From NCBI GenBank assembly GCA_009760855.2, contig WPIO01000007.1, forward strand, positions 4,675,001-4,722,500: a DNA stretch of 47,500 nt. The letters run 5' to 3'. Below are positions 22,829-33,345 of the stretch, piece after piece. Source of the DNA: Cristatella mucedo (taxonomy: Eukaryota > Bryozoa > Phylactolaemata > Cristatellidae). Made by a program: the position numbers and the translations under genes. The number at the start of each line of letters is the position of its first letter. Within the stretch, counting starts at the first letter, position 1. The notes below the pieces were generated by a model. It saw nothing but the letters and a program-made list of their open reading frames with translations, did no database searches and was not told where the DNA came from.

Positions 22829-22985
22829 ATAATAATATTCCTTTGTATAGCGCCATACGGAAACTTAATCTCTATTCAGGTGCTTCACATGTGCCAAGAG
22901 GCTCGAGCCCACGACCTCAGCCAGACCTTGGTCCGGGCAAGCACCTTAACCACTGGGCCAAATCAGCTCGGCAGTTGGTTTTGAT
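22829..22985 (-). mobile_element. SINE-2 copy, uninterrupted
   Basis: Minus-strand reading: TTGGCCCAGTGGTTAAGG (A box TGGCCCAGTGG fits TRGYNNANNNG), GACCAAGGTCTGGCTGAGG, then GTGGGCTCGAGCC as B-box-like. The tail is GTGAAGCACCTGAATAGAG and ATTAAGTTTCCGTATGGCGC, ending in an AATATTATT tail. The tail is parallel to the family A LINE hairpin. Confidence 0.85.
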
Positions 22986-23294
22986 AGAATACTGTGCTGA
23001 AAACCCTGACTCACAAAGGTATGTAATTGGCGAAAGAATCAGAGCACCCGTAGCTAGATTTACCAGACGAAGGTAGAATTGCTGTAAAGCTCACCTGAAT
23101 TCTTCAAGGCTCTTCGAGTTGAATTTTTTTTGTAGCATTTCCAATGTCCTTATGTCAATACGGTCACCTTTAGCAAGTACTACATCACTACTGTAGTCTA
23201 CATCGGCAGAAATTGATAACGAATGCGTGCTTCAACTTGATAGTCACCTGAGCAGAAATAAACTTTGAAACGGGATAATGAGATCTTCTTGGTA
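22986..23294. other. No recognised feature
   Basis: No match recognised. Confidence 0.35.
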
Positions 23295-23690
23295 ATGATG
23301 ATAATAGTTCGTTTGTATAATGCCCTATGAGGACCTAATCTATATCCGGCGCTTTACAACTCACTGCAAGAGAATCAAAACCGAATTATTAGTGGCATGC
23401 ACGGTATCAATGATGCCATAGCATACAAGCATCATGCTTAGGGCCAGCATGCTTAAGCATACACGAGGACGCGGCTGTGGAGTAGGAGACACGCAGCAGC
23501 CAACAAAACCAGTGGAGTCATATTTTAACAACCTTGCGAAGCGTGCTAGCCCGTTCACTATCATAGCGTCCTCGGTAAGTCTCAGGCTGCGGCCACTATC
23601 CTGCCTGCAATCCGAGTGGTACGGACGTCCGTGGCTACGAATGTAGAGCATCACCAGTGAAAAATAAATTGTACGATACTCAATTGTGGG
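23295..23690 (-). mobile_element. Family B LINE 3' region, minus strand
   Basis: TAATGATGATAATAGTTCG tail, then TTTACAACTCACTGCAAGAGAATCAAAAC, matching the family B end at 17930-17975 and 36738-36775. CATGCACGGTATCAATGATG and the region to about 23470 follow the same family. Coding homology beyond 23470 is weak. Confidence 0.65.
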
Positions 23691-23694
23691 CACC

Positions 23695-24170
23695 AGTTTT
23701 TTTTCTATCTATGCTGTCCCTCTCGCCAATGTCATCTCCAAACTCAATTCTTGCTTTCATTTCTACGCCGATGATATTCAGCTTTTCAGACCCAGCATTT
23801 CACCATTCTCAGCCTGCATGGACGACATTCGCACTTGGATTGCCACTAACTTCCTGTAGCTTAATGAAGATCATATTAATCTAATAGTACTGGGAAACCT
23901 TGGTGTCACCCACGAGTTGGAATACCTCATCCTCAAGAGTTACTCATCTAGCATCGCTCCAGAAACGTTAGCCCGTAATCTGTGCGTGTTATTCTAAAAC
24001 GACATCATTGGATGAGCACATGTCATCCACTGTAACGTTGTTCTGCTTTCAGGTAAAGAGAGTCGCTAAAATCGGGATCTGTTTAGAAAAGACTAAGACA
24101 GCTGGACTAGTTCACGAGTTTGTGACCTCGATTCTATAAGGCCAGGTCATAATTCATACCATAAACTCAT
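23695..24170 (+). mobile_element. LINE RT fragment with intact YADD block
   Basis: Plus-strand translation gives SIYAVPLANVISK, then FHFYADDIQLF (about 23754-23786) with both catalytic Asp residues. MDDIRTWIATNFL and LNED come next, then NLGVTHELEY. After frame changes there is a DHxSSTVxxxxF-like block near 24012-24055. Order fits RT motif C to the thumb region of CR1/L2-like LINEs, probably family B or a close relative. It lies tail-side against a minus-strand family B remnant. Confidence 0.75.
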
Positions 24171-24404
24171 TCCTACATAATCATAGATCGCACTGCTCAT
24201 AAGTCTCGTTCTAGCGAGGCTATTTCATAAGCCGTTATCAGCTATATCTCAGCGGCCACGCTCATAGTTCGTAATCGAGGCTCAGCTGTCAAGCTCAAAG
24301 TTTGTAATTTCAGGGCATTGCAACATCAGGTTCACCGAGTCGACGAAAAAACGAGCAGAATTGCCGAGACCTGGAAAGCATAATGTGGACGAGCATATAT
24401 TTCT

Positions 24405-24570
24405 CCATTAGGGCCATGATACGTCATGAAGGAGGTGAGGTGCTCGCTCTTCATGACCGAGGTCATGGACTCGAGACCTGCAGAGGGCGATCCTTTATTG
24501 CCAACTGCAAGCGGTAGTGACGGCCGTTAAGGCTCTTCTCCACTTATACAAATGAGGCTTTTAAAGCATC
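24405..24570 (+). mobile_element. SINE-1 copy
   Basis: Head GGGCCATGATACGTCATGAAGG is diverged. GAGGTGCTCGCTCTTCATG, a weakened B box (GACTCGAGACCTGC), GGCGATCCTTTATTGCC and AACTGCAAGCGGTAGTGACGG follow, with a 3' end CTTATACAAATGAGGC. An ATA-rich run (24571-24615) follows as tail. Confidence 0.85.
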
Positions 24571-24615
24571 TAATGTAATAATAATGATAATAATAAAAAT
24601 AATAATAATAATATA

Positions 24616-26197
24616 GTATTACCTTCATGTACGCATGCTTTAAACCTGCAAGTGAAAAACAAAAAGCCTGTGCCTGCAGTTACATCAGCGACCAATGGCG
24701 TGCCGATTTTCCATCAGATTCTCGGGGCCTGAATTTGGCATTAGCAAGATGGATAAAATAAAAGCCTTTCACTGTGCTTTGAAAGGCTTATTACTTTGCT
24801 CAGCTCATGTAATTTGTTGTGCACTCGTTGAAACTCTAACTGGAGATCTTGCCCTCTTTAATGCAGGATTTGAACAAACAGGCGTTGGGAAAAATCTATT
24901 TAACCACGCCCCTAACCGCCAAAGGCGGAAGTTTTGGCTGCCTTAGGTCGTGGCTGTGGAGTAGTTTGTCAACTGCAAAAATCTCGACTTACTCACGTCG
25001 GTCCTGGAGATCAAGTGCGAGAATGAAGCCGTGTCCTCGAAAACGTGGAAAGCTATTCTGAGATATAAAGATTTATTGTTGAAAATCTCAAGCTTTGGGA
25101 TGAAGGGATGAAGGGGCTCAATCATCCAGTACTGGGTCCCTCTAGAGTGTAGATCAGAGGAGGGCCGATGTCCATATTTGTGGCTATGAATGCAGCAAAA
25201 CAAAAGCAAAGCTTGCCAGGCTACTTTAAGCCCACTCAACAACGCCTGGTTTTAGCGCTGTGCGTATTTACGACGCACGGCTGTTGATTGTATTTCTCAA
25301 AGAAAAAGGAGAATACGAAGAATATATCGTGGGCCTCAGATCAATGCAAAGTGGCTTGTGGCTTGATTGTTTCCCATCAGATATCAGCCATGCGCATGAG
25401 GTGAAACTAGAAGATTGGTAGGGAGCGCAGAGTTCACGGCTGCTTCAGATGTCCTGATTTCGCTCAGATGTGAGCTGCGCCTTGTGGCAGTGTTGACATT
25501 GACTGCTCTTTTATCAGTGCAGTGACTTCTCGGCCAGCCGAAAAAAGACACTCTAGAAAAACATAAGCGTTTCGATGTTTATCACGCAGAACGTTTAGCT
25601 TTAATTGTACTTTCTTTTTTAAGTTTCTCTCTTCTGTGAAGAAATGAATTTTAATTTTTAGCTTTATATTAAATAAAACTATTCCTGGTCATAGTACTAG
25701 AGATTTCTGATTTCTCGTGAATAAGTTATTAATGACTTACTTCAGTTGTTCAAAATCCACGATCTATTATTTTCTGCAGATTATTGAATTGTGTTCGTGT
25801 ATTTTTGTTTTTTGAGAAGACTCTAGACGTTGTGAGCATATTATTTTGCGAGCACATATTTTCTTTTTCCGAAGATTCAGTCAGGCCCAAGTTATTACAG
25901 TCGTTGTATTATTGAAGCAAGCTACTTGAGTTACAGGTTCCACGGAAGCAATAACCAACCAGCACAGGAAGAACCAGCACGCTATACGCCACAACCTCAC
26001 TCAAGGCGAAGGCAAATTACCCGCAGCCAGCTACATGCTCTCGCATAAAATAACACAATCTCGCTTCCCAAGCTGTAAATCGGGTTTCCCATTTTCAACA
26101 ACCAATACTTGAGCGACTGCCTACACCTACTCTACTATGATCGCCTTATCTCTCAGACGTCGTTTAGAGTAACCGTAGTAGGTCCATTCCCGATGCT
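24616..26197. other. No recognised feature
   Basis: About 1.6 kb without an assignable repeat or gene; AT-rich between 25560 and 25920. Confidence 0.4.
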
Positions 26198-27004
26198 CTA
26201 ATAATAATAATAATAATCCACAGTCAAATATGCCTACTTTCAGCTACATAAAATTGCTAAAATTTGGGCTTGTTTAGACAAGGATACCACGTCCAAGTTG
26301 GTCCGTGCATTCGTGACATCCCGTCTTGACTTCTGCAACTCACTACTCCCTGGCCTACCGGCATGTGCGATCAGGCGATTGCAGCTGTTGCAAAACTCTG
26401 CAGCTAGGCTTGTCTGTCGTGAGCGTCGCAGTTACCACGTGATACTAATTCTCGCCGATCTGCAGTGGCTACCAGTCAAGCAACGCATCGACTTTAAGGT
26501 TTTGTCGCTCACTTGTAGGTCACTGTATTCTTTCGCTCCAGCCTACCTATCAGATATACTCCCCCATCAGGCCAAGCATCGTACCACCCGCTATTCGGAG
26601 TCTAACTCTTTACCAATACGTAATAACCTCAAACCCTTTGGAGACCATGCATTTAGTTCGTATGCTCCCAAAGCCTGGAACTCACTCCCGACTTACGTCA
26701 CAACATCCCCTGACCTGACCATATTTAAAAAGAACTTAAAAACACACCTATTTAGGACAGCATTTAGTGGGTCCCTGCGATTCGTACTTCATGTGCTTAT
26801 TCGTGCTGACACTGTGCATGCTGCAACTAACCACACTTGCATGCTGACCGTGTGCGTGTCACCCCTAAGCATGGTATTCTTGTTATTTATCAAGAATGAT
26901 ATTACTCACCATTCAATCACGCTTCCCTTTGCAGCAAATATAAAGCGCCCAGAAAGAGATTGAGTTCTCCGATGGCGCTTTATTAAGTGCGTTATTATTA
27001 TTAT
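26198..27004 (+). mobile_element. Family A LINE, well preserved 3' part
   Basis: Begins after an AAT run (26200-26217) at the VKYAYFQLHKIAKIW block. It has one 221-codon open frame (26298-26963) and ends with a hairpin (26944-26950 arm, GGCGCTTT near 26974) and (ATT)n to 27004. The AAT run on the 5' side suggests insertion into an existing ATT/AAT microsatellite. Confidence 0.93.
26298..26963 (+). pseudogene. C-terminal 221 codons of a family A LINE polyprotein
   Basis: This is the thumb/C-terminal portion of a non-LTR retrotransposon ORF2-like protein. Visible blocks in order: FVTSRLDFCNSLLPGLPAC, RRLQLLQNSAARLVC, LADLQWLPVKQRIDFKVLSL, SFAPAYLSDILPHQAKHR, LKPFGDHAFSSYAPKAWN and DLTIFKKNLKTHLFRTAF. 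The upstream frame is closed by the truncation, and the ATG is internal, not a natural start. There is no RT catalytic motif and no endonuclease. The usual TGA after FSGSL is CGA, so the frame runs on for about 60 codons through the 3' region and stops at a TGA inside the 3' hairpin. Not expected to make a working enzyme. Confidence 0.85.
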
Positions 27005-27075
27005 TCCTAGAAAGAGTTCTCTGAGGGCGCTATATCAAATGCATTATTATCATTATTAATGTTATTATTATTACC
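27005..27075 (+). mobile_element. Second family A tail after an ATT run
   Basis: CCTAGAAAGAGTTCTCTGAGG and GGCGCTATATCAAATGC, then an irregular ATT run. Its 5' hairpin arm is lost. It directly follows the ATT tail of the previous copy. Confidence 0.8.
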
Positions 27076-27330
27076 AATAGTAAAATGAGTGGAACTAGTA
27101 ACGAATCTCTATGTAACCCAATACTTTAAGACTCGCTGCATGAACGCAGGACCATTGAGACTAATAGTCAAAAATCACTGACTGAGATAGCACATCAACC
27201 CCCAGACCGTTGTTAGCTGTACTAGTCGTGCAAGCACGGCAATTCATGCTAGTGGGTCTCTAATAGAGGCTGGCCAACATGAGCTTCGTAGATACTGGCC
27301 CTTAATTAAAGCGAGCTACAGCTACAAGCT

Positions 27331-27735
<405 letters not shown>

Positions 27736-28479
27736 AGGGAGAAAGATGAGGGAAAGAACGGAAATAGAGAACCAGTGCAGGAGAAACCGGAAGAGAATAT
27801 AAACTAGCTAGAAGAGACGAGGTAGTTAGGAAGGACGAGGATGAAGATGGCAGGATGGGAAAGGCGTAGATGGAGCAGAGGAGGAGAGAGATTCAAGAGC
27901 AAGACAGAGCAGAAAGGCAACGCCAAGAAGAAGAGTGAGGAGACGAGGGGAGTGGTGAGGTCAAGGACTGGCGGAGCCAGACAGCTGCGTCGTGTGCAGC
28001 GTGACTAATTATTTTTAAATTGCTCCGCGCTATTAAAGGCGCAGGCGCGAACGCGGCGTATTCTTCCAATGTGCGCCGCAAATTTTCCGCGTCTCATAGT
28101 TTTCTGAGTATTTCCACAGCACCCCTCTGGAATGCACGTTATTTCTCGCGTCACAGGATTTTATTGTCAACCATTCCCGGAGTCTCGCACGGGAAGCGCC
28201 CCTCCACCGAGCAAACTACTGCCTGCAGGTGCGAGAACTTAATCTGGCTCAATTGTATAATAAAAATAAGAAATCAGTATAGCTCACTTTAAAATCAATA
28301 TCTTTCAATGCACTTTATGCATGCTGGAAAAGAAGCTAATGTAATTGGCTGTCCATCGGCAGATGCTATAGCTAGTTATTACGGTCGGCAGCCAGGGGGC
28401 GTTTCCAGTCAATTTTACCAGTACCAGCTTTTTTACCTTTAGGGCATTTTGAAATGTTACCGGTGTCCAAGTAGATGCT
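27736..28479. other. No recognised feature
   Basis: Purine-rich to about 27960, then unassigned. Confidence 0.4.
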
Positions 28480-28750
28480 CCGGCTAGAGTCTAGCTGACA
28501 ATGCACGGGCGCTAGGCCGCGAGACACGAATGCGTACTTTCTCTCGGCGCCTACCCAAATGCCTGCTCAACATCGGTAATTTTAGAGCGGCCGTCCAGGA
28601 AACAATTACTCGCCGCGTTTCGCTCGGGGACCACCTAGCAGAGGGGCGAGAAATATTTTTTCCAGGGGTGGGGTCGATTGTCTTGGTCGATCGGGATTGT
28701 ACGCGTATGCGCAAAGTCACTTGGCTACAGAATCTTTCAAGGCGGCCCGT

Positions 28751-28807
<57 letters not shown>

Positions 28808-29216
28808 GCCGCCACCGCCGCCGCCGAGCAGGCGAAGGCGAGGGTCTAGCGACGCCTCGGCGAGCGATGAAACGATTGAACGAACGCCGCCTGCCGAGCG
28901 CCGTATCGGTGCGAGTATAGTTAAGACGACAAGTACTATCTCTCCGATGTCTTTGATCCTCGCCGCCGCTATTTATTTCGGGGTGGCGATGCCTTCGCGG
29001 CGGTCATTCATCGCGCGCCGTCGTTTGGCGGCAAGCCAAGCGTCTACTCTTTCATCTTATCGTTGCGAAGCCCTTAGTCGGAGCCGCGACTGAAGGCAAC
29101 GTCGCCAACAACCCCGGCGGCGGCGGCGGCGGCAGCAGCACGCTGACGCTCGAGGCTCGCGAGGCTCGCACTTACTCTCGCGAGGCGCGTCTCTCCTGCT
29201 GCATTTGCACGAAATC
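28480..29216. other. GC-rich, CpG-rich block with CCG repeat
   Basis: High GC and CpG. A plus-strand frame of 187 codons (28530-29093) crosses the CCG run and would encode a long proline tract. I recognise no domain on either side, and two overlapping frames are also open. GC bias makes long frames likely by chance, so it may be a promoter-type region or 5' exon but is unproven. Confidence 0.4.
28749..28827. repeat. (CCG)n trinucleotide repeat
   Basis: Uninterrupted CCG from about 28754 to 28804, then CCACCG variants to 28827. A shorter (GGC)n is at 29114-29133. Confidence 0.96.
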
Positions 29217-29810
29217 TAAGCGTCCCGTTCCAATGTGACCTTTCATTAAACGACCGCACCAGCTCAGCAGTCAAGCGTGCCTACTTTCATTCATTCGCTC
29301 CGGCCTACCCACCAGATCTACTTCCCCACCACCGCCCCCCCACCACCAGACTAGGCATCGTAACGCCCGCTTTTCTGAATCAAATCGTTTCGCTACGCCT
29401 CATACGAACCTCAAATTCTTCGGATGCGCATGACTTTAGTTCGCACGCTCCTAACGGACGGAGCTCGCCTCCGATGGCGTCACGACATCTGCCCCCCCCC
29501 ACCCACCCCGACATCGCAATGTTTAAAAAGCAGCTACACGTGCACCTGTTTTGACAGCTTTTGGTGCGTCCTTGTGATTTATCCTTTATTAGCCTATGCC
29601 TGCTGACCCTGTACATGTTGCCACTAAGCACATTGACTTGCTAATACTGTGCATATCGCTGTAACCGTATATTGCTTGTTGACATTGGGCATGCTGCCAC
29701 AAACCGCTTTATCATGCTTCTTTTACAGCGCATGTAAAGCGCCTGGAACAAGATTGGGTTCTCAGTGTGGCGCTAAACAAGCATATTATTACTATTTTAT
29801 TATTACAAGG
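29217..29810 (+). mobile_element. Family A LINE with internal deletion
   Basis: Starts at the FQSDLSLDDHIS equivalent (CGTTCCAATGTGACCTTTCATTAA context, 29226-29250) and SSAVKRAYFH. It then jumps at about 29286-29290 directly to SFAPAYPPDLLPHH. The blocks between (VTSRLDFCNSLL to LSLTFRSL) are missing. It continues through the NLKFFG and C-terminal blocks, the TGA-containing 3' region, a hairpin remnant (GCGCCTGGAACAAGATTGG) and an ATT-like tail. C-runs at 29335-29345 and 29492-29501 are local expansions. Confidence 0.85.
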
Positions 29811-29814
29811 TGAA

Positions 29815-29935
29815 TATATCTGATGAACGAGGTCGTGGAGTCGAGTGCCGTGGCATATGTGCAGCACCTGAACATAGATAAGTTCTCTTAGAGCGCTACG
29901 CAAATGAAATATATTTTCAGTATATTATATGCCAG
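29815..29935 (+). mobile_element. SINE-2 fragment
   Basis: GAACGAGGTCGTGGAGTCGAG keeps the B-box region. The tail GCAGCACCTGAACATAGATAAG, CTCTTAGAGCGCTACGCAAATG matches SINE-2. The A-box half is missing. It sits directly behind the ATT tail of the preceding LINE. Confidence 0.7.
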
Positions 29936-29937
29936 TA

Positions 29938-30080
29938 TAATAACAATAATAATTCACTTGATAAAGCGCCCTCAGAGAACTTAATCTCTCTCTAGGCGCT
30001 TTACATTTGCTGCAAAAGGAAACGCAATCGAATGGTGAGTAAAATCATGCTTGATAAACAGACAAATGAAATAACATGCA
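29938..30080 (-). mobile_element. Family A LINE 3' tail, minus strand
   Basis: ATAACAATAATAATTCACTTG, AAAGCGCCCTCAGAGAAC, TAGGCGCTTTACATTTGCTGC and GTGAGTAAAATCATGCTTG. No coding sequence. Confidence 0.9.
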
Positions 30081-30319
30081 TCCGTACCACGTACGAGTTT
30101 CGGCCCCAAAAAATCAGCATGCTGCATTCTGCGATGTGCTAAGAGACCAGATTTAATTGGAATGAAATTAAAAACGACAGATTAGGAATTGCATAATGTT
30201 AACAATAACTACGAGCCATGTGTAGTGCTCCGGGAAAACTAAACCGCTACCGCTACCGCTACCCGTGAGGGTTTGCAGCTCCGTGAAGGTGAAGTGACAA
30301 CGGCTAGTTAATAATAAGC

Positions 30320-30420
30320 CAAGTATCTCGCTCATATGAGCATGCAAAAGTACACAAGAAGGCGCATAGTTAGTCCTTGTGGATTTCTGGAGCTACAGGC
30401 GGAGCTACACTAAACTATAT
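30320..30420 (+). mobile_element. Family C LINE 3' remnant
   Basis: CCTTGTGGATTTCTGGAGCTACAG and GCGGAGCTACACTAAAC match the terminal part of family C (40570-40612). The upstream 50 bases are only loosely similar. Confidence 0.5.
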
Positions 30421-30439
30421 TGGATGTTCACGAATTAGC

Positions 30440-30812
30440 CACGCAGCTGTGGGATGAACAGAAAAAGAGGCTCGGAACTATTTTGTGGCAGTTTTTCATG
30501 GCTCATCACGGGCAATCAAAAAGCTGAAAGTATGAGCAGCTGCGTGTTCAAGCTATCATAAAGAGCTATGTCAAAATGGGATACAGAGTGTCACTTAAGG
30601 ACCATTTCCTTAATGTTGTTCTTGGCAAATTCAAGAAAACGTGTGAGCTTACTCAGGAAAACAAGGTTGGCGCAAGGTTAGCAAGGTTATCAAGGTTAGC
30701 TTTCACCAGGATATGCTAGACTTTGATAAAAGTTACCAAGGACACTATAATGAAAACATGATTGAGGACTGTGTTTGGGTTGCTTCGTCGAAAAAGCGAT
30801 TTGCAGTATGAC
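30440..30812 (+). pseudogene. Decayed fragment of a conserved, transposon-associated protein family
   Basis: Two plus-strand frames carry recognisable blocks. AIIKSYVKMGYRVSLKDHFL begins at 30552. FHQDMLDFDKSYQGHYNENM begins at 30701, followed by IEDCVW and a stop near 30810. They resemble, in order, the KxMGxxMSLKxHFLHxHLDxF and ERFHQDIxxxExRYQGxxxxxMxxDYxW segments I know from many uncharacterised invertebrate proteins, usually multi-copy and transposon-like. The frames differ by two positions. The change coincides with an AAGGTTAGC-type slippage repeat at about 30664-30699, which replaces the expected HGER region. No ATG or upstream domain is visible. Function unknown; clearly broken. Confidence 0.65.
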
Positions 30813-31540
30813 TGAAAATCTAGAAAATGTACTCATTTCTAAATCCTTTTGAGTTGTCATTCTGTATGATTAACACATTTGCTGTTCTCTTTGACTAAAT
30901 GTGAATTTAACATTTTTCTTATCGGAAATGAATAAGTTTCAAGTTAATCACTGCCTCTATCAAAAAATAAAGTCTGTGGGACTATTAGTCATTTCTATAC
31001 TTCTAAGGCAAACTCCGCAATTTGTAACTAACGCTAACTAGCGTCAAAATAGTTCTACGTTGTTTTATATGCACAGCGCGTGAACCACGATTGTGGGGAG
31101 CTCGATATTTATGTAATTTCTACAGTAATAAAACATTTTCAGCGGAACACTGCCGAGATTACCTCTACGTGGACACGGTTTTTTATGATTCTCTACTTGG
31201 CTAGTATCTTGAGATAAAAAAAAAAGGCAGAGCGAAAAAGAGAAGTCGGCAGGATAAGCACCGAGCGATGGATAGTAAACTTTTAGCTGAGCCGGCCTCG
31301 GTGCCGCTCAGTGACTCATACTCGGCCTGTCACAGTAGTTACGATTCTGCTCGCCTGCGGTACCCACTGCAATACATTTCATTATGCGATTCGTGGCGCA
31401 TCTGCAACATTCCGTTTACATAATAGTACTACCGCCGGCTATTGGCGGTCACTCTCAACTACTACGCAACACGGGCGTGAGGTCGGCCAACATTGCCCCA
31501 CCCCCCACTCGAACTAGCGAGGCTGTAGTTATGTACACTG
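30813..31540. other. No recognised feature
   Basis: Unassigned, with an A-run at 31217-31227. Confidence 0.4.
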
Positions 31541-32200
31541 TTTACTGGCCTACCAGCAGGTGCGATCAGGCGATTGCAGCTGGTGTAAAACAACGCAGCT
31601 AGGCTTGTCTGTCGTGAGCGTCGCAGTTGCCACATCACACCGCTTCTCGCCGACCTGCACTGGCTACCAGTCAAGCAACGGATTGACTTCAAGGTTTTGT
31701 CGCTCACTTTTAGGTCACTTTATGCTTTGGCTCCAGCCTATCTCTCAGATCTACTCCCCCACCAGGCCAAGCATAGTACTACCCGCTTTTCGGAATCCAA
31801 CAGTCTACCAATACCTCGTACAAACCTCAAATCCTTTGGAGACAGTGCATTTAGTTCGTATGCTCCCAAAGCCTGGAACTCCCTCCCGATTTGCATCAGA
31901 GCATCCCCTGACTTGACCACATTTAAAAAGAACTTAAAACACCTAATTATGTCAGCATTTAGTGGATCCCTGTGATTTTTCCTTTGTGTGCTTATGCATA
32001 CTGATACTAAGGATACTGCCACTAACCACATTTGCATGCTGACCCTGTGCATGTCACCCCTAACCATGTTATTCATTTTGTTTGTTTATCAAGCATGATA
32101 TTACTCACCATTCAATTGCATTTCCCTTTGCCGCAAATGTAAAGCACCTAGAGAGAGATTGAGTTTTCTGAGGGCGCTTTATCAAGTGCATTATTATTAT
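31541..32200 (+). mobile_element. Family A LINE, 3' part
   Basis: Starts at ACTGGCCTACCAGCAGG (GLPAC block). It has RRLQLV...AARLVC, HWLPVKQRIDFKVLSLTF, LAPAYLSDLLPHQAKH, NLKSFGDSAFSSYAPKAWNSLP and DLTTFKKNLK across two frames, then TGA. The 3' UTR follows, then the hairpin (AAAGCACC, one change) and (ATT)n to about 32204. A one-base deletion lies in the QNSAAR region. Confidence 0.92.
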
Positions 32201-32324
32201 TATTATGAGCTAGAATGACCACCAGGCTAAAAAAATCTAGCTCCTGATGGTAGCAGCCTGGCGGGCGGCAGTCGTTAGCGCCGGTAAGACCCGATACGGC
32301 TTTTGGGGATGATGAGAGAAAGAA

Positions 32325-32334
32325 GGAAGAGAGG

Positions 32335-32380
<46 letters not shown>

Positions 32381-32396
32381 GACAGAGAGAGACAGC

Positions 32397-32432
<36 letters not shown>

Positions 32433-32448
32433 GACAGAGAGAGACAGC

Positions 32449-32483
<35 letters not shown>

Positions 32484-32512
32484 GCAGAGACAGAGAGAGA
32501 CAGAGACAGCGA

Positions 32513-32570
<58 letters not shown>

Positions 32571-32596
32571 TGAGAGAAAAAGAGAGATGAGATGGG

Positions 32597-32628
<32 letters not shown>

Positions 32629-32725
32629 AGAGGGGGAGATAGCGGAGAGAACGTGGAGAGAAAGAGAGAGATAGAGAATAAGAAAGAGGTGATGAGAAAT
32701 TGGAGTTTGAGAGAGTAAGCGAGAG
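32325..32725. repeat. (CAGA)n and (GA)n microsatellite
   Basis: GAGAGACAGACAGACAGACAG at 32333 and onward. A unit of CAGA runs plus GAGACAGCGAGAGAGAGA repeats three times (about 32380, 32440, 32505), followed by GA-rich DNA to 32725. Confidence 0.96.
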
Positions 32726-33244
32726 AGAGACTGACAATGTAAATTGCTTGAAGCTGAGGCGCCGGAATACAGCAGCGAACGTGATCAGTGCAGCTCGGTA
32801 CAAGCGTTGACAAATCAAGAGGCGATTGCTTGGACAGGCATAGATATCCGAGCACGGTTCGACGCAGAGCGTTTTGTTCGTACTAGACGAGCGTTGGAGG
32901 TCTGGTTCGTCCGGACCCGCGTTCTCCGCCCAGAATCCGGAACCCCCTAGAACGAAATCTGCGGCCGCAGCGTCGGCAGCGCTAATCGCTTTTACCCTTA
33001 CGCTCGCACTCATGCAAGCAAGCACCTCTGGCTAGCAGGTGGCTGCGCTGACTACCCTTCGGCTGGCGCTCTTTGCCTTAATCTTAAATTCGACCGGTAG
33101 ATTATTCGGTTGCCGGCAAATGTTCGGATTTTGACTCATCTGCGGAATCTTGGAAGTCGCGTGCCGTCTACAGCGACAGCGGCAGCTCACTCTCCCAGGC
33201 CCGGCCGCGCCATTGCGCCAGCCAATCTCGCCACGAGCTCTCAG
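32726..33244. other. Moderately GC-rich, unassigned
   Basis: CpG-rich in 32920-33240, with no gene or repeat recognised. Confidence 0.4.
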
Positions 33245-33345
33245 CCGCGAGCTATAATAGTAATAATAATAATAATAATAATAATACACTTGATAAAGCG
33301 AGCTCAGAGAACTCAATCTCTTTCTATGAGCTTTAGATTTCTCTC
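33245..33345 (-). mobile_element. Diverged family A tail, minus strand
   Basis: ATAATAATAATAATAATAATA run at 33261-33285, then CACTTGATAAAGCGAGCTC and AGAGAACTCAATCTCTTTC. The hairpin is altered. Confidence 0.8.

Noticed and set aside
32325-32510. CRISPR-like array
   Set aside because: The spacing is made of simple CAGA/GA repeats without distinct spacers, in a eukaryotic context.
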